From Deltaproteobacteria bacterium (GTDB taxonomy: Bacteria > Desulfobacterota > Desulfobacteria > Desulfobacterales > JAFDMD01): a DNA stretch of 33,825 bases. Below are positions 1-10,100 of this stretch, in pieces (position 1 is the first letter of the stretch; every line of letters begins with the position of its first letter). Below the pieces are notes generated by a model. The model was given only the letters and a program-made list of their open reading frames with translations, was not told the DNA's origin and ran no database searches. A program made the position numbers and the translations under genes. The stretch is taken from the NCBI GenBank assembly GCA_019306185.1, contig JAFDMD010000022.1, positions 1 to 33,825 on the forward strand. Direction: 5' to 3'.

Positions 1-755
1 AAACTAACTCCTAATTTTAACTGCTTACATTTTTTATTAAAATACTTCATAATTTCAAATCGCGCTTGCTCGCTGTTTGATAACTCTACTTCTTCTGTCG
101 AAGATTGGAAAAGGGACGGCGTAGTTTGTTGTGTTTGCCAAGTCCTATATTTTGAATAGCATTTTATGGAAAAAATACTCAAGCCGGCAAATAGGTCTGC
201 AATCTGACAACAAGGAGTTTCAATTGAATTTATCTCTTTAAATTTATCAATGTGGTAATATGGGTCAGTGAAGAAATTTCCAAATAGAGTTTTATGATAT
301 TCAGTATGCCTTCCTGTTGCCTTTAAGCAATCATTGACAGTCTTCCAGTCTATCTGTTGTCTCTGATCCGGAGATATATTCCATGAGCTATTTTTGGGAT
401 ATTTTTTTAAGGAAGTGTTCAGTAAGTGAAAAAACATTCTCTCGAAATTGGCGTCATCATCTCTACCACAAACTTTATGGCGAGTATCGTGAGTATCCCA
501 ATTAATAATGTCAACTCTTATATTGTATTGATTTATATTGTTCAAAATAAAATCAATTAGTTTTTCAGCACAAAATTTATATTTTGCGCTTTTTAGGTTT
601 TGCCATTTAAATTCAGCGATTTTCGATTCTGTAAGTATCCTCTTAATCTTTTCATTTATTTCGCTTTTAAAATCGGCTTTATATGAAAAAGTAGCAATAC
701 TACGATATCTTTCTGCTGTTATATAACTTTCGTCTGTATAAATCTCGAATTTCAT
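1..755 (-). CDS. DUF3800 domain protein, 3' end beyond the window
   Basis: The minus strand is open from an ATG at 755 down to base 1 with no stop, giving 251 codons, so the C-terminus lies outside the window. The protein begins MKFEIYTDES, contains EFKWQNLKSAKYKF at about residues 48-61 and ends its recognisable part with QIADLFAGLSIFS. The early Asp-Glu (D8, E9), a middle E/K patch and a late Ala-Asp are the pattern of DUF3800 proteins, which are thought to have an RNase H-like fold; their function is not established and they often sit in mobile or defence-rich DNA. A GTAGG-like ribosome site lies about 10 bases upstream of the start. It is divergent from yebC. Family assignment is by pattern recognition; activity is unknown. 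Confidence 0.72.
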   Translation of the reverse strand, partial: MKFEIYTDESYITAERYRSIATFSYKADFKSEINEKIKRILTESKIAEFKWQNLKSAKYKFCAEKLIDFILNNINQYNIRVDIINWDTHDTRHKVCGRDDDANFERMFFHLLNTSLKKYPKNSSWNISPDQRQQIDWKTVNDCLKATGRHTEYHKTLFGNFFTDPYYHIDKFKEINSIETPCCQIADLFAGLSIFSIKCYSKYRTWQTQQTTPSLFQSSTEEVELSNSEQARFEIMKYFNKKCKQLKLGVS

Positions 756-1068
756 ACTCTATACCTACTAACATTAGTCGTAAAGGTTTTATAAAATCAA
801 AGCCGAGCCGCTGGATTAGCGACTTACTCTATCTTGTTATCATAGTTTATACGGTTATAAAATTTCCCTTTGCTTCCGCTTATCGAATAGCTCATTTTTT
901 CTTGCATTTTAATTAGATAATTTATATCCAATCAAAATGGTTTTCAAACATTTTTACTTTATTTAAAAAAAACGCCTTTATTTGCAGCCGTAAATTTGCA
1001 AAAGTTTTCCGTTAATGATAAACGGCTTATAACAAAGGAAATTAAATTATATTTCGGAGGATAAAATA
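756..1068. other. Intergenic region upstream of yebC
   Basis: About 313 bases between the divergent DUF3800 gene and yebC. I see no open frame of note. The DNA is AT-rich with a run of A at 963-972 and a short inverted repeat CCGTT/AACGG at 1009-1025. A GGAGG ribosome site stands about 10 bases before the yebC ATG. The yebC promoter must lie here, but no convincing -35/-10 pair stands out. Confidence 0.5.
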
Positions 1069-1788
1069 ATGTCCGGACATAGCAAATGGGCAAACATTAA
1101 ACATAAAAAAACCGCAGTGGATGCAAAACGCGGTAAAATTTTTACAAAACTAATAAAAGAGCTTACCGTAGCGGCGCGATCGGGAGGAGGGGACCCCGGC
1201 GCAAACCCAAGACTTAGAACCGCAATAGCGGAGGCAAAAAATCAGAACATGCCTAAAGACAATATGGAAAGAGCAATAAAAAAAGGAACCGGAGAGCTGG
1301 AAGGAATTGCTTACGAAGAAATTACATACGAGGGATACGGACCGGGCGGCGCGGCTATTTTAATAGAATCTTTATCCGATAACAAAAACAGAACGGCAGC
1401 GGATATAAGACACATATTAAGCAAAAACGGCGGGAATTTGGGAGAAAACGGATCTGTTTCTTGGATATTTGACAAAAAAGGCTACATAGTAATAGAAAAA
1501 AAAGCGGTAAACGAAGAAAAGTTAATGGAAGCGGCTCTTGAAGCCGGCGCCGAAGATGTGCGGGAAGATGAGGATAATTTTGAAATCATTACGGAAGCCG
1601 GCGAGTTTGAAAAGGTAAAAGAGGCTATGGATAAAGAAAAATTTATCTATATACTATCCGAAGTTACTATGCTTCCGTCAAATTCCGCCCCTTTGGAAGA
1701 GGCTGATGCGGAAAAAATAATCAAGTTAATAGATGCGTTAGAAGACTGCGACGACGTCCAAAAAGTTTATACCAACGCCGACATATAG
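1069..1788 (+). CDS. yebC: YebC/PmpR family protein
   Basis: A complete 239-residue YebC/TACO1 family protein. It starts [14 protein letters not shown], the family hallmark, and contains the conserved [13 protein letters not shown] region and the C-terminal [13 protein letters not shown] motif. Family members are cytoplasmic. They were described as transcription regulators, and more recent work links them to translation of difficult peptide stretches at the ribosome. The length is normal. The start is fixed by a GGAGG ribosome site and the family's invariant N-terminus. In many bacteria yebC precedes ruvC; here it is followed by a ring-hydrolase gene, so it looks like a stand-alone housekeeping gene next to the catabolic cluster. 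Confidence 0.96.
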   Translation: MSGHSKWANIKHKKTAVDAKRGKIFTKLIKELTVAARSGGGDPGANPRLRTAIAEAKNQNMPKDNMERAIKKGTGELEGIAYEEITYEGYGPGGAAILIESLSDNKNRTAADIRHILSKNGGNLGENGSVSWIFDKKGYIVIEKKAVNEEKLMEAALEAGAEDVREDEDNFEIITEAGEFEKVKEAMDKEKFIYILSEVTMLPSNSAPLEEADAEKIIKLIDALEDCDDVQKVYTNADI

Positions 1789-1837
1789 ATAATCGAAAGT
1801 TCTATAACCATATTACAGACGCAAAAAAGAATAATTA

Positions 1838-1972
1838 TAAGACGGATACGGAGTAATAAAAATACAGAGATAAAGGGGCAAGAGGAAAAAGAAATCGGTT
1901 AATTGCAAGACATAAAAGACGCAAGAAACATTCCAATGCAATATCTCTGCTTTGCGACTTAACTATAAACAC
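1838..1972. repeat. Possible degenerate interspersed element between yebC and oah
   Basis: The 200-base gap before oah contains AGTAATAAAAATACAGAG (about 1851), nearly the same as AGTAATAAAAATACAAAG just before the palindromic element at 4035. It also has mirrored pieces such as GCAAGACATAAAAGACGC and CAATGCAATATCTCTGC. I read it as a decayed copy of the same repeat family. Apart from the oah ribosome site (AAAGGAGAAAAAAC) nothing else is evident. Confidence 0.3.
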
Positions 1973-1989
1973 AATAAAGGAGAAAAAAC

Positions 1990-3123
1990 ATGAGCGATTT
2001 AAACTGGCTTCCGAGAGAATCCGGAGCAAAAGATCATTTTTTATGGAAAGACGAGCATTTTTCCGAAAAAGAGCCGGGAATAATCTTTGAGAAAAAACCT
2101 ATATTAGATACTGCGGGAAACCTTGTCGAAGGAGTATATTCCGCTTGGATTACCTTAAACAACCCCAAACAATACAATTCTTATACAACCGAGATGGTAA
2201 AAGGAGTAATCGCCGGATTTCAAAAAGCTTCGGCGGATAGTTCCGTTGTAGCGGCGGTATTTACCGCCGCGGGCGACAAAGCATTCTGCACAGGAGGCAA
2301 TACAAAAGAATATGCGGAATACTATTCCAAACGTCCCAACGAATACGGGCTTTACATGGACCTTTTCAATTCAATGGTAGATTCCATACTCGGATGCAAA
2401 AAACCTACGGTATGTAGAGTAAACGGAATGCGCATAGCCGGCGGACAAGAAATAGGAATGGCATGCGATATTACGGTATCAAGCGATTTGGCAATATTCG
2501 GACAAGCCGGACCAAAACACGGTTCCGCTCCCGACGGAGGAAGCACAGACTTTCTGCCTTGGATGCTGCCGATGGAGCTTGCAATGTGGAACTGCGTATC
2601 CTGTGAAATGTGGAGCGCATATAAAATGAAAAGACTCGGAGTTATATCCAAATGCTTCCCCGTAATAAAACAGAATGACAAATGGCTGCGCAATCCCGCA
2701 ATAATTACCGATAAATACATAGAAGACGGCGAAATAGTATACGGCGAATTTAAATCCGGCGAAGAAGGAAAAAAAGCAAGAGAAATAATAAAAAACTCTT
2801 CTGCAAATTTTCAACTTCTAGATAAAGAAATCAATAAAATCTTATGGACATACACAAACCTGTTTCCCGGATGCCTTATAAAAAGCGTTGAAGGAATAAG
2901 ACTTAAAAAGAAATTCTTCTGGGATCAAGCGAAAGTTATAAACAGACATTGGCTTGCTTCAAACATGTCCGGCGAAGCTTTTTTAGGATTTAACGCTTTT
3001 AATACCAAAAAAATAACAGGCAAAGATACCATAGATTTTATAGAGTATAGAAAAAGAATGGCAAACGGAGACGCGTTAGACGATCTGTTTATGGCTGCTG
3101 TTTTGGGTAAACCTATAAAATAG
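1990..3123 (+). CDS. oah: 6-oxocyclohex-1-ene-1-carbonyl-CoA hydrolase (ring-opening)
   Basis: A 377-residue protein of the enoyl-CoA hydratase/crotonase superfamily, with the length of Oah, known as BamA in Geobacter aromatic metabolism and unrelated to the outer-membrane BamA. The enzyme adds water to and hydrolytically opens the alicyclic ring of 6-oxocyclohex-1-ene-1-carbonyl-CoA, giving 3-hydroxypimelyl-CoA. Distinctive segments seen here are FCTGGNTKEYAEYY, MRIAGGQEIGMACDITVSSD and FGQAGPKHGSAPDGGSTDFL, the last being a stretch I recognise as typical of Oah rather than of ordinary enoyl-CoA hydratases. The start has a good AAAGGAG ribosome site. The SDR gene follows 76 bases later and fits the next reaction. 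This gene is a widely used marker of anaerobic aromatic degradation. Confidence is high for the family; the substrate is inferred from the family and neighbours. Confidence 0.93.
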   Translation: MSDLNWLPRESGAKDHFLWKDEHFSEKEPGIIFEKKPILDTAGNLVEGVYSAWITLNNPKQYNSYTTEMVKGVIAGFQKASADSSVVAAVFTAAGDKAFCTGGNTKEYAEYYSKRPNEYGLYMDLFNSMVDSILGCKKPTVCRVNGMRIAGGQEIGMACDITVSSDLAIFGQAGPKHGSAPDGGSTDFLPWMLPMELAMWNCVSCEMWSAYKMKRLGVISKCFPVIKQNDKWLRNPAIITDKYIEDGEIVYGEFKSGEEGKKAREIIKNSSANFQLLDKEINKILWTYTNLFPGCLIKSVEGIRLKKKFFWDQAKVINRHWLASNMSGEAFLGFNAFNTKKITGKDTIDFIEYRKRMANGDALDDLFMAAVLGKPIK

Positions 3124-3137
3124 TTATCCAACGGAAT

Positions 3138-3161
3138 TTAATCATACTTTTTTGTGATTAA
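3138..3161. repeat. Short TTAATCA/TGATTAA hairpin repeat, copy 1
   Basis: A 24-base element with 7-base arms TTAATCA and TGATTAA around a T-rich centre, just after the oah stop codon. It is the inverse of the copy at 13088-13111 with one or two changes, and matches 18317-18340 closely. Three of the four copies sit a short way behind a gene end. Confidence 0.6.
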
Positions 3162-3199
3162 AATAAAGCCATAAACATTTATATAAAAGGAGATAACTT

Positions 3200-3949
3200 A
3201 TGTTGTTAAAAAATAAAAAAGCCATTGTTACCGGCGGATCTCAGGGAATAGGAACGGCAATCTCTCTTGAGTTTGCAAAAAACGGAGCCGACGTATGCCT
3301 TACATACCGAAAACATAAAGAAGAAGCGGAAAAAATAGTAGAACAAATTAAAAAAAACGGGCAAAAAGCAATAGCTATACAATGCGACATATCATCTTTT
3401 ACCGAAGCCGAAGCGGTTGTAAAACAAACCGTATCCGAATTCGGCGGGTTAGACATACTTGTAAATAACGCGGGAATGAACTGGGACGGCGTATGTTGGA
3501 AAATGACCGAAGAACAATGGGACAGAGTAATAGAGGTAAATCTAAAAGGATACTTTAATTTTGTCCGACACAGCGCGCCTATATTAAAAGAACAAAAAAG
3601 CGGAAAAATAATAAACATAACCTCGATAAACGGACTTCGAGGCAAATTCGGGCAGAGCAATTATTCCGCTTCGAAAGCCGGAATAATAGGATATACAAAA
3701 GCGCTTGCAAAAGAGCTTGGGGCTTTTAGCGTTAATGTAAACGCACTGGCGCCCGGATTAATAGAAACCGCTATGTTAAAAAAATCGGAAGCAAGAGATA
3801 AAATAATAGATATGGCTATGGCGGAAATAGTATTAAAAAGAGTGGGGCAGCCCGAAGACCTTGCAAATGCCGCTGTATTTTTGGCATCGGATATGGCAAA
3901 ACATATTACAGGCGAAGTTATAAAAGTTGACGGCGGGCAATACATTTAA
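3200..3949 (+). CDS. SDR-family dehydrogenase, probable 3-hydroxypimelyl-CoA dehydrogenase
   Basis: A classical 249-residue short-chain dehydrogenase/reductase resembling FabG. The nucleotide-binding motif TGGSQGIG is at residues 11-18, NNAG at 89-92, and the catalytic set is S142, Y155 and K159. The end (GGQYI) is normal. By sequence alone it could be a 3-oxoacyl-ACP reductase. Its place directly between oah and a thiolase suggests oxidation of 3-hydroxypimelyl-CoA to 3-oxopimelyl-CoA, the step that links the two. An AAAGGAGATAACTT ribosome site precedes the ATG. The following gap to the thiolase is 494 bases, so the two are not tightly coupled. Confidence 0.85.
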   Translation: MLLKNKKAIVTGGSQGIGTAISLEFAKNGADVCLTYRKHKEEAEKIVEQIKKNGQKAIAIQCDISSFTEAEAVVKQTVSEFGGLDILVNNAGMNWDGVCWKMTEEQWDRVIEVNLKGYFNFVRHSAPILKEQKSGKIINITSINGLRGKFGQSNYSASKAGIIGYTKALAKELGAFSVNVNALAPGLIETAMLKKSEARDKIIDMAMAEIVLKRVGQPEDLANAAVFLASDMAKHITGEVIKVDGGQYI

Positions 3950-4034
3950 AAAAAGGCAAAGAACAGCGACGTTATTTAAACGCGGAATCGAAAAATTTTA
4001 GTATAGATATAAAGTAATAAAAATACAAAGCAAA

Positions 4035-4073
4035 AAAGAGTAGAGACGCTGCATTACGGCGTTTCTACTCTTT
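4035..4073. repeat. Palindromic repeat (GTAGAGACG family), copy A
   Basis: Fifteen-base arms (AAAGAGTAGAGACGC and GCGTTTCTACTCTTT) with one mismatch surround a 9-base centre. The inner arm is the same as in the copies at 13144, 15987 and 18933. It may also act as a transcription terminator after the SDR gene. Confidence 0.75.
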
Positions 4074-4276
4074 GAAAAAACAACTTGACAATTAATAAAG
4101 TCCTCCCCGTATTTTAAAAAAATTATCCGCAAATCTTTTTTTTATTTCAGCCTTTTCAACTATTCGATTTAATTTTTTAAGATTCGGCGTTATTTCAGGT
4201 TATAACCCTTCAAAAAAAATTGTTTTTAAAAATCCATATATAATGATAAGAAAAAAAATCAATTTTAAAGATTAAT

Positions 4277-4360
4277 AGATACAAAGAGACAAAGTCTGAA
4301 ATCGTCTTATCATACTATTCGATTAATCGGATAAAGTTGCATCTTTGTCCCTTTATATCT
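4277..4360. repeat. Degenerate copy of the palindromic repeat (outer arms only)
   Basis: Arms AGATACAAAGAGACAAAG (4277-4294) and CTTTGTCCCTTTATATCT (4343-4360) pair with two mismatches over 18 bases. The AGATACAAAG arm is the flank seen in the copies near 18933 and 22585, so this looks like a diverged member in which the central GTAGAGACG palindrome is lost. Confidence 0.5.
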
Positions 4361-4443
4361 CTACCCCTTTAATGCTTGACTTAATTGATAAGCTTACTTT
4401 AATCATAATAATAATTTCAACTTACAATAAAAGGAGATAAAGC

Positions 4444-5646
4444 ATGTCCAAAAAATTATCCGATATAGTTGTTATAAGCGCAGTTCGAACCCCAATGGGA
4501 AGTTTCGGAGGCAGCCTTAAAAAAGTTCCTTCTTACGAACTCGGAGCGGCGGCAATAAAAGAGGCGTTAAAACGAGCAAAAATAAAAGGAGAAAACGTAT
4601 CCGAAGTTATATACGGTTCTTGCAGACAAGCAGGCAACGGACCCAACCCCTCGCGCACAGCTTCGGTTAAAGCCGGAATTCCTGTAGAAATTCCTACAAA
4701 TACGCTTAACATGGCTTGCCCTTCCGGGATGAAAGCGGTTCATCTTGCAACACAGGCATTAAGACTTGAAGAAAGCGAAATAGTAGTTGCGGGCGGTATG
4801 GATTCTATGAGCACAATCCCCTACCTTCTTAAAGGGGTAAGATGGGAAGGCTTTAAAATGGGACCCAAAACTTTGGAAGACGGATGGAGCGATTCGATAG
4901 ATCCGCTTACAAGCGAAGGCATGGGGCATACTGCGGAAAACTTGGTTGAAAAGTATTCTTTAAAAAGAGAAGATTTGGATAATTTTGCGGTTGCAAGCCA
5001 TAAAAAAGCCTCCTTTGCGCAAAAAAACGGTTATTTTAAAAATGAAATAGTCTCCGTAGAAGTTCCGGCGACAAGCAAAAAAGAACGAAGTTTTACATTT
5101 GCCGAAGACGAAGCTATACGCCATAATGCAAGCATTGAAAAAATGGCAAAACTTAGACCTGCATTTAGAAAAAACGGAGCGGTTACCGCCGGAAACTCCT
5201 GCGGTATGACAGACGGCGCATGCGCCGTTGTTATTACAACAAGAGAAAAAGCCGCCGCAATAGGAGCAAAACCTCTATTTTCTTTTGTAAGTTACGCGCA
5301 AGCGGCGGTAAATCCCGCAACTATGGGAGAAGGACCAGGCATTGTAATTCCTATGGCATTAAAACGGGCTAACATGAGTTTGTCCGACATTGATTTAATC
5401 GAAATAAACGAAGCTTTTGCCGCGCAAGTAATGACAAACATACAAACCCTTAAATTAGACAATATCGACAATTTAAATATAAACGGAGGCGCCATAGCGC
5501 TGGGGCATCCTACCGGAATAAGCGGCTGCAGAATATTGGCAACGGGATATTATGCCTTAAAAAGAGTTGATAAAGAATTCTTATGCGCCGCAATATGCGG
5601 AGGAGGCGGAGTTACGGCGGCTATGATAATAAAAAGAGAAAGTTAG
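4444..5646 (+). CDS. Acetyl-CoA C-acyltransferase (thiolase), probable 3-oxopimelyl-CoA thiolase
   Basis: A full-length 400-residue thiolase. The acyl-accepting cysteine is C92 in NMACPSGMKAV, the NEAFAAQ motif is present, the general-base histidine is H355 in GHPTG, and the second active-site cysteine is C385 in CGGGG. Thiolases of this family cleave 3-oxoacyl-CoA with CoA or run in reverse. In this cluster the expected substrate is 3-oxopimelyl-CoA, giving glutaryl-CoA and acetyl-CoA; glutaryl-CoA is then the substrate of the dehydrogenase at 19004-20167. An ordinary acetoacetyl-CoA thiolase cannot be excluded from sequence. A strong ribosome site supports the start. Confidence 0.92.
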   Translation: MSKKLSDIVVISAVRTPMGSFGGSLKKVPSYELGAAAIKEALKRAKIKGENVSEVIYGSCRQAGNGPNPSRTASVKAGIPVEIPTNTLNMACPSGMKAVHLATQALRLEESEIVVAGGMDSMSTIPYLLKGVRWEGFKMGPKTLEDGWSDSIDPLTSEGMGHTAENLVEKYSLKREDLDNFAVASHKKASFAQKNGYFKNEIVSVEVPATSKKERSFTFAEDEAIRHNASIEKMAKLRPAFRKNGAVTAGNSCGMTDGACAVVITTREKAAAIGAKPLFSFVSYAQAAVNPATMGEGPGIVIPMALKRANMSLSDIDLIEINEAFAAQVMTNIQTLKLDNIDNLNINGGAIALGHPTGISGCRILATGYYALKRVDKEFLCAAICGGGGVTAAMIIKRES

Positions 5647-5648
5647 AG

Positions 5649-5790
5649 GTTTCGGTAAAAAAATGACTCTTTCACTCAATTTCGGCGTTGGATAAAAATT
5701 TTAATCCTCGAAATACTTGAAGTATTCTTGCGGTTAAAATTTTTATCCGCCTTGAACTTGAGCGAAATCGAACATTTTTTTACTCGAAAC
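5649..5790. repeat. 142-base long inverted repeat behind the thiolase
   Basis: Outer arms GTTTCGGTAAAAAAATG (5649-5665) and CATTTTTTTACTCGAAAC (5773-5790) pair almost perfectly. Inner arms GGATAAAAATTTTAA (5690-5704) and TTAAAATTTTTATCC (5734-5748) are exact complements, and the tip (AATACTTGAAGTATT) is itself palindromic. The whole segment could fold into one long cruciform or RNA hairpin. Parts resemble 14060-14155. It begins three bases after the thiolase stop, so it may terminate transcription, or be a MITE-like element. Confidence 0.7.
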
Positions 5791-5874
5791 ATTATTGTTA
5801 GACGGTAAAAAAGCCATAGCAAGTTAGACCAACGCCGTCGGTTATCTAAAACAAAAAAAATAAAAGGATAAAGA

Positions 5875-7002
5875 ATGAATCAGAATACAAAATGCGTTCA
5901 TGCCGGAACTATCAGAGGCGCAATGCCGCAAGGGGCAAACAGCCCGATTTTAACTTCAACCTCATTTGATTATACTAATACGGATTATAATATTTATCCG
6001 AGATATTTTAATATTCCGAATCAGACCGCCGTAATAGAGAAATTATGCGCTCTTGAAAATACGGAAACCGGAATTTTATTCGGCTCCGGAATGGCGGCTA
6101 TAACCTGCTCGGCGCTTGCTTTGCTTAAAACCGGAGATCATATGGTTATACAAAAAGATATATACGGCGGAACGCATTATCTTTTGAAAACCGAATTTGA
6201 AAAATTCGGCATAGATTATACTTTTGTATCTAACGATATTAATGAAATAAAAAGCGGGATACAAAAAAATACAAAAATAATCTATATAGAGACCCCTTCC
6301 AATCCGTTGCTTCTTATAACCGATATAAAAGCGGTAAGCGAAATAGCAAAAGCAAATAATATAATAACCGTAATAGATAATACTTTTGCAACCCCGATAA
6401 ATCAGAAGCCTTACGATTTGGGTATTGACGTAGTAATACACAGCGGCACGAAATATTTGGGAGGACATTCGGATATTACCTGCGGAGTAGCGCTTACAAA
6501 TAGAAACATTGCGGAAAAAATAAGAATTTCGGCTTATAATTTCGGAGCAAGTCTTGACGCTCAAACCTGCTATCTTCTTGAAAGAAGCCTTAAAACTTTA
6601 AACATAAGAGTAGAAAAGCAATGTGAAAACGCTATGATTATAGCCGAAGCGATGGAAAATGATCCGAAAATAAAAAAAGTATATTATCCTGGTTTAAAAA
6701 GTCATAGCGGGCATGAAATTGCAAAAAAACAAATGAAACATTTCGGCGCCGTAGTATCTTTTGAATTGGGCGAAGATAAAGCATATGCAAAGCGATTTTT
6801 TAAAAGACTTAAATATATAATGCCGGCTTTAAGTCTCGGCGGAGTCGAAAGCCTTATATGCGTTCCGGCAGTTACTTCTCATGCAAAAGTGCGCGAAGTG
6901 GAACGTTTGAAAATAGGAGTAACCGATAATCTTTTCAGGCTGTCCGTAGGTATTGAAGATACGGCTGATCTGTTGGAGGATATTAAACAAGCGGCGGCTT
7001 AA
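5875..7002 (+). CDS. Cys/Met metabolism PLP-dependent enzyme (cystathionine gamma-synthase/lyase type)
   Basis: A 375-residue fold-type I PLP enzyme of the trans-sulfuration family. The cofactor lysine is K193 in HSGTKYLGGHSD, and the family motifs NTKCVHAGT (N-terminus), LFGSGMAA, DNTFATP and SLGGVESL are all present. At the place where methionine gamma-lyases carry YGC the protein has YGG (DIYGGTHYLL), which is the cystathionine gamma-synthase/lyase pattern and argues against a methionine gamma-lyase. The reaction cannot be narrowed further. It has no obvious part in aromatic degradation. The ribosome site is AAAGGATAAAG. The gene is slightly shorter than typical members (380-400), but both ends look intact. 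Confidence 0.88.
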   Translation: MNQNTKCVHAGTIRGAMPQGANSPILTSTSFDYTNTDYNIYPRYFNIPNQTAVIEKLCALENTETGILFGSGMAAITCSALALLKTGDHMVIQKDIYGGTHYLLKTEFEKFGIDYTFVSNDINEIKSGIQKNTKIIYIETPSNPLLLITDIKAVSEIAKANNIITVIDNTFATPINQKPYDLGIDVVIHSGTKYLGGHSDITCGVALTNRNIAEKIRISAYNFGASLDAQTCYLLERSLKTLNIRVEKQCENAMIIAEAMENDPKIKKVYYPGLKSHSGHEIAKKQMKHFGAVVSFELGEDKAYAKRFFKRLKYIMPALSLGGVESLICVPAVTSHAKVREVERLKIGVTDNLFRLSVGIEDTADLLEDIKQAAA

Positions 7003-7138
7003 TTATATTAAGGTATTAATGAAAACCGGAAATACCTTTGAAGGAGTGGATTTTTTTACGAAAAAAGAAAGCCTGTTTGGAAAAACAGATAAAAGTTTAT
7101 GACTATATTATAGATATAAAAAAACAGAATAAGACGCA

Positions 7139-10100
7139 ATGGATATAAAAAGCTTTATAGAACAACTCGGATTTGGTAAAAATTTTTTTATATATATCAA
7201 AGAATATGATCTTTGCAATTATATTATAAAAATAGACCTGCAAAAAGGTAAAATATTTTATCGAAGCGACGAGAAAACAACCGTAGAAAGAGAAGAAGAC
7301 AAACAGATACAATTGGGAGACCGGACAACCTCCAATCTTTATATTCCGGAAAGTCTTGTGGTATTGGAATGCGTAAATAGACTTCTTGAAAAAGGATATG
7401 CGCCTAACGATTTACATCTTGAAAAAAGATGGAAAGTAGGACGAGGAGCAAGCGGCGGAAAAGCGGATATAAACGTATATGGAAAAGATGGTAAAACCCT
7501 TCTTATAATCGAATGTAAAACATGGGGAGAAGAGTTTGAAAAAGAGAAAATAAGAATGGAAGAGCATGGCGGACAGTTGTTTAGTTATCTTAATCAGGAT
7601 AAAAATGCTCAATTTTTGGTATTATATACTTCCCGTTTTAAAGAAGAGGCAGGATTTATATATAATAATCTTATAGTTCGGATTAAAGACAGAAAAGAGG
7701 ATTTGGAAAAACCTTTAAAACAGATCAAAGAAGAGAATATAAAATTATATAGAGACGCAAATAATAAAGCCGAATTATTTGAAGTTTGGAAAGAATCTTT
7801 TAATAGATATTTTCATTTTAACGGTATTTTCGATGCGGATGCAAACCCTTATTCGCTTGAATTAAAAGCGTTAAAAAAGAAGAATCTTAAAAATTTTGAC
7901 GATGCAAAAGGGTTGTTTAACAAATTTGCAGAAATATTAAGACATAACAACATCTCGGATAATGCCAACGCATTTAATCGGGCTCTTTCTTTGTTTCTTT
8001 GCAAGATAGTTGACGAAGAGAAAAGCGATGAAGATATTTTGGATTTTCAGGCAAAAGAGGATGAAGAATACGAGCATATTATAGATCGTCTTCAAGCCTT
8101 GTATTATAAAGGAATGAAAAAATTAAAAGAGGAGATAATTTATTACTCGGAAGAAGAGCTGCATAAGATTATTAAATTGTATCCGAAACAGACCCCGATT
8201 GAAAGGGTTGAAGCAATCTTTAAAGAATTAAAATATTATACAAATAATGAATTTGCCTTTAAAGAGGTTCACAATAAAAAGTTGTTTATTCAAAACGCTC
8301 GCGTTTTGGTTGAAGTTATTAAACTTATTCAAAATTACAAATTTCGTTTTGCAAGCAAACAGCAGGTTTTGGGCGATTTTTTTGAATTAATGCTTAATCA
8401 TGGAGTTAAACAGTCTCAAGGACAATTCTTTACTCCGATTCCTATAGTGAAATATATTATTGTATCGCTATGTTTTGAAAACATCATTTACAAAAAGATT
8501 GGAAAAGAGGAGATACGATTTTTGCCCAAAATATTGGATTATGCATGCGGAGCGGGACATTTTTTAACAGAAAGTATAGAAGAGCTTCAACAAATATTAA
8601 AAAAAATTGACGTTTCCGAATTATCCGCAGAGTTTCGGCGTAAAATAAAAAAGTATCGAAACGGAACCGAATGGGCAAAAGATTTTATTTTCGGAATAGA
8701 AAAAGATTACAGACTTGCCCGCACATCTCAGATAGCCTGTTATATAAACGGAGACGGAAACGCAAATATTATTTTCGGGGACGGTTTGGAAAACCATGAC
8801 AGATTAAAGTCAAACAAAAAAAAGTTTGATATAGTAATAACAAATCCTCCTTATGCGGTAAAGGCGTTTAAAAACTATTTAAACATAGATAAAACCGGAT
8901 ACGAGTTATTTAACTCTTTAACGGAAAAAAGCAAAGAGATAGAGGTTCTTTTTATAGAGAGGACAAAGCAGGTTTTGGCAAAAAACGGTTTTGCCGGAAT
9001 CATACTTCCATCTACAATCTTAACAAATACAGGCTTATATTCCAAAGCAAGAGAAATACTTTTAAAACATTTTGAAATAAAAGCTATAACTCAACTCGGA
9101 AGCAAAACCTTTATCGCTACCGGCACAAACACCGTAATTATGTTTTTAAAACGCCGCGACGACGATTTTTTAAAAGACAGGGAATATATTGCCGATGATC
9201 TTTTTAACGGAATAAAGCGGAATAAAAGCCTCGAACATATTAACAGCGGAAAACTTTTAAAAATGTTTGTTAATTACAGAGAATTGGACGAAGCGGAATA
9301 TGAAAAATTTTTAAAAGGGGAAATTTCTGAAAAGTTAAAAAATACGGGCATTTTTAAAGAGTATTTAAATGATTTTGAAAACCGCGCGGAGATAAAAAAT
9401 TATAAAAAAAGACAGGCCTTTAAAAATCTTGGCAAGGCGGAGCAAGAAAAGGAGATTGACAGACGCTTTTTAGAATATACAAAAAAAATAGAAAAAGAGA
9501 AGTTTTTATATTTTACCCTTTGTCTATGCTCGGAAAAAGAAAACTTATATAATTTTCAAAAAACCGCTATAATAAAAACAGGAAAAAATATTGAAGAGCA
9601 AAAAGAGTATTTGGGCTATCTATTTGAAGGAGAAAGAGGCTCGGAAGGTTTAAAAGTAATTAATTACGGCGGTAAAATGTTTGACGAAACCGATTACGAA
9701 AATCCGGATAAAGCGTGCTCTTATATTAGAAATTTAATTAAAGGAAATAATATAAAAAAAATATCTGCGGCGCAGCAAAATAATATTTCGGTTTATCTGC
9801 TAGCGGATTTAATTAATTTTAATCTTGATAAAATAATGGAGACCGGCAGTCAAAAAGCAAATAGAATTGTAAGTCAATGGAGTATGTATAAATTAGGAGA
9901 TATATGTAATATAAAAATCGGCGGCACTCCTGCCAGATACAATATGGCATATTTTGAAGACGGAAAAAATTTGTGGGTGTCGGTTGCAGAGATGAACGGA
10001 CAGATAATATACGATACAAAAGAAAAGATTACCGATTTGGGAGTAAAAAACTCTAATGTTAAACTTATTCCACAAGGAACTACATTATTGAGTTTTAAAT

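Larger units (their letters stand above)
3950..4443. other. 494-base intergenic region with two hairpin elements
   Basis: No credible gene here. It holds the palindromic repeat at 4035-4073 and a second inverted repeat at 4277-4360, separated by AT-rich DNA with long A and T runs. The thiolase ribosome site (AAAGGAGATAAAGC) ends the region. Transcription of the oah-SDR unit could stop at the first hairpin and restart before the thiolase; this is inference. Confidence 0.5.

Noticed and set aside
538-726. A 62-codon plus-strand frame at the left end
   Set aside because: It is antisense to the DUF3800 reading frame, which shows clear protein character.
2352-2814. Two minus-strand frames of 111 and 122 codons inside oah
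   Set aside because: They are antisense to a well-recognised gene, lack ribosome sites and show no protein family pattern.
5875-7002. Methionine gamma-lyase
   Set aside because: The position of the lyase-specific cysteine after the active-site tyrosine is glycine (YGG), as in cystathionine gamma-synthases/lyases.
7019-7102. A 27-codon frame (MKTGNTFEGVDFF...) before the restriction gene
   Set aside because: Short, no clear ribosome site and no recognised family; it could be a leader peptide but nothing supports it.
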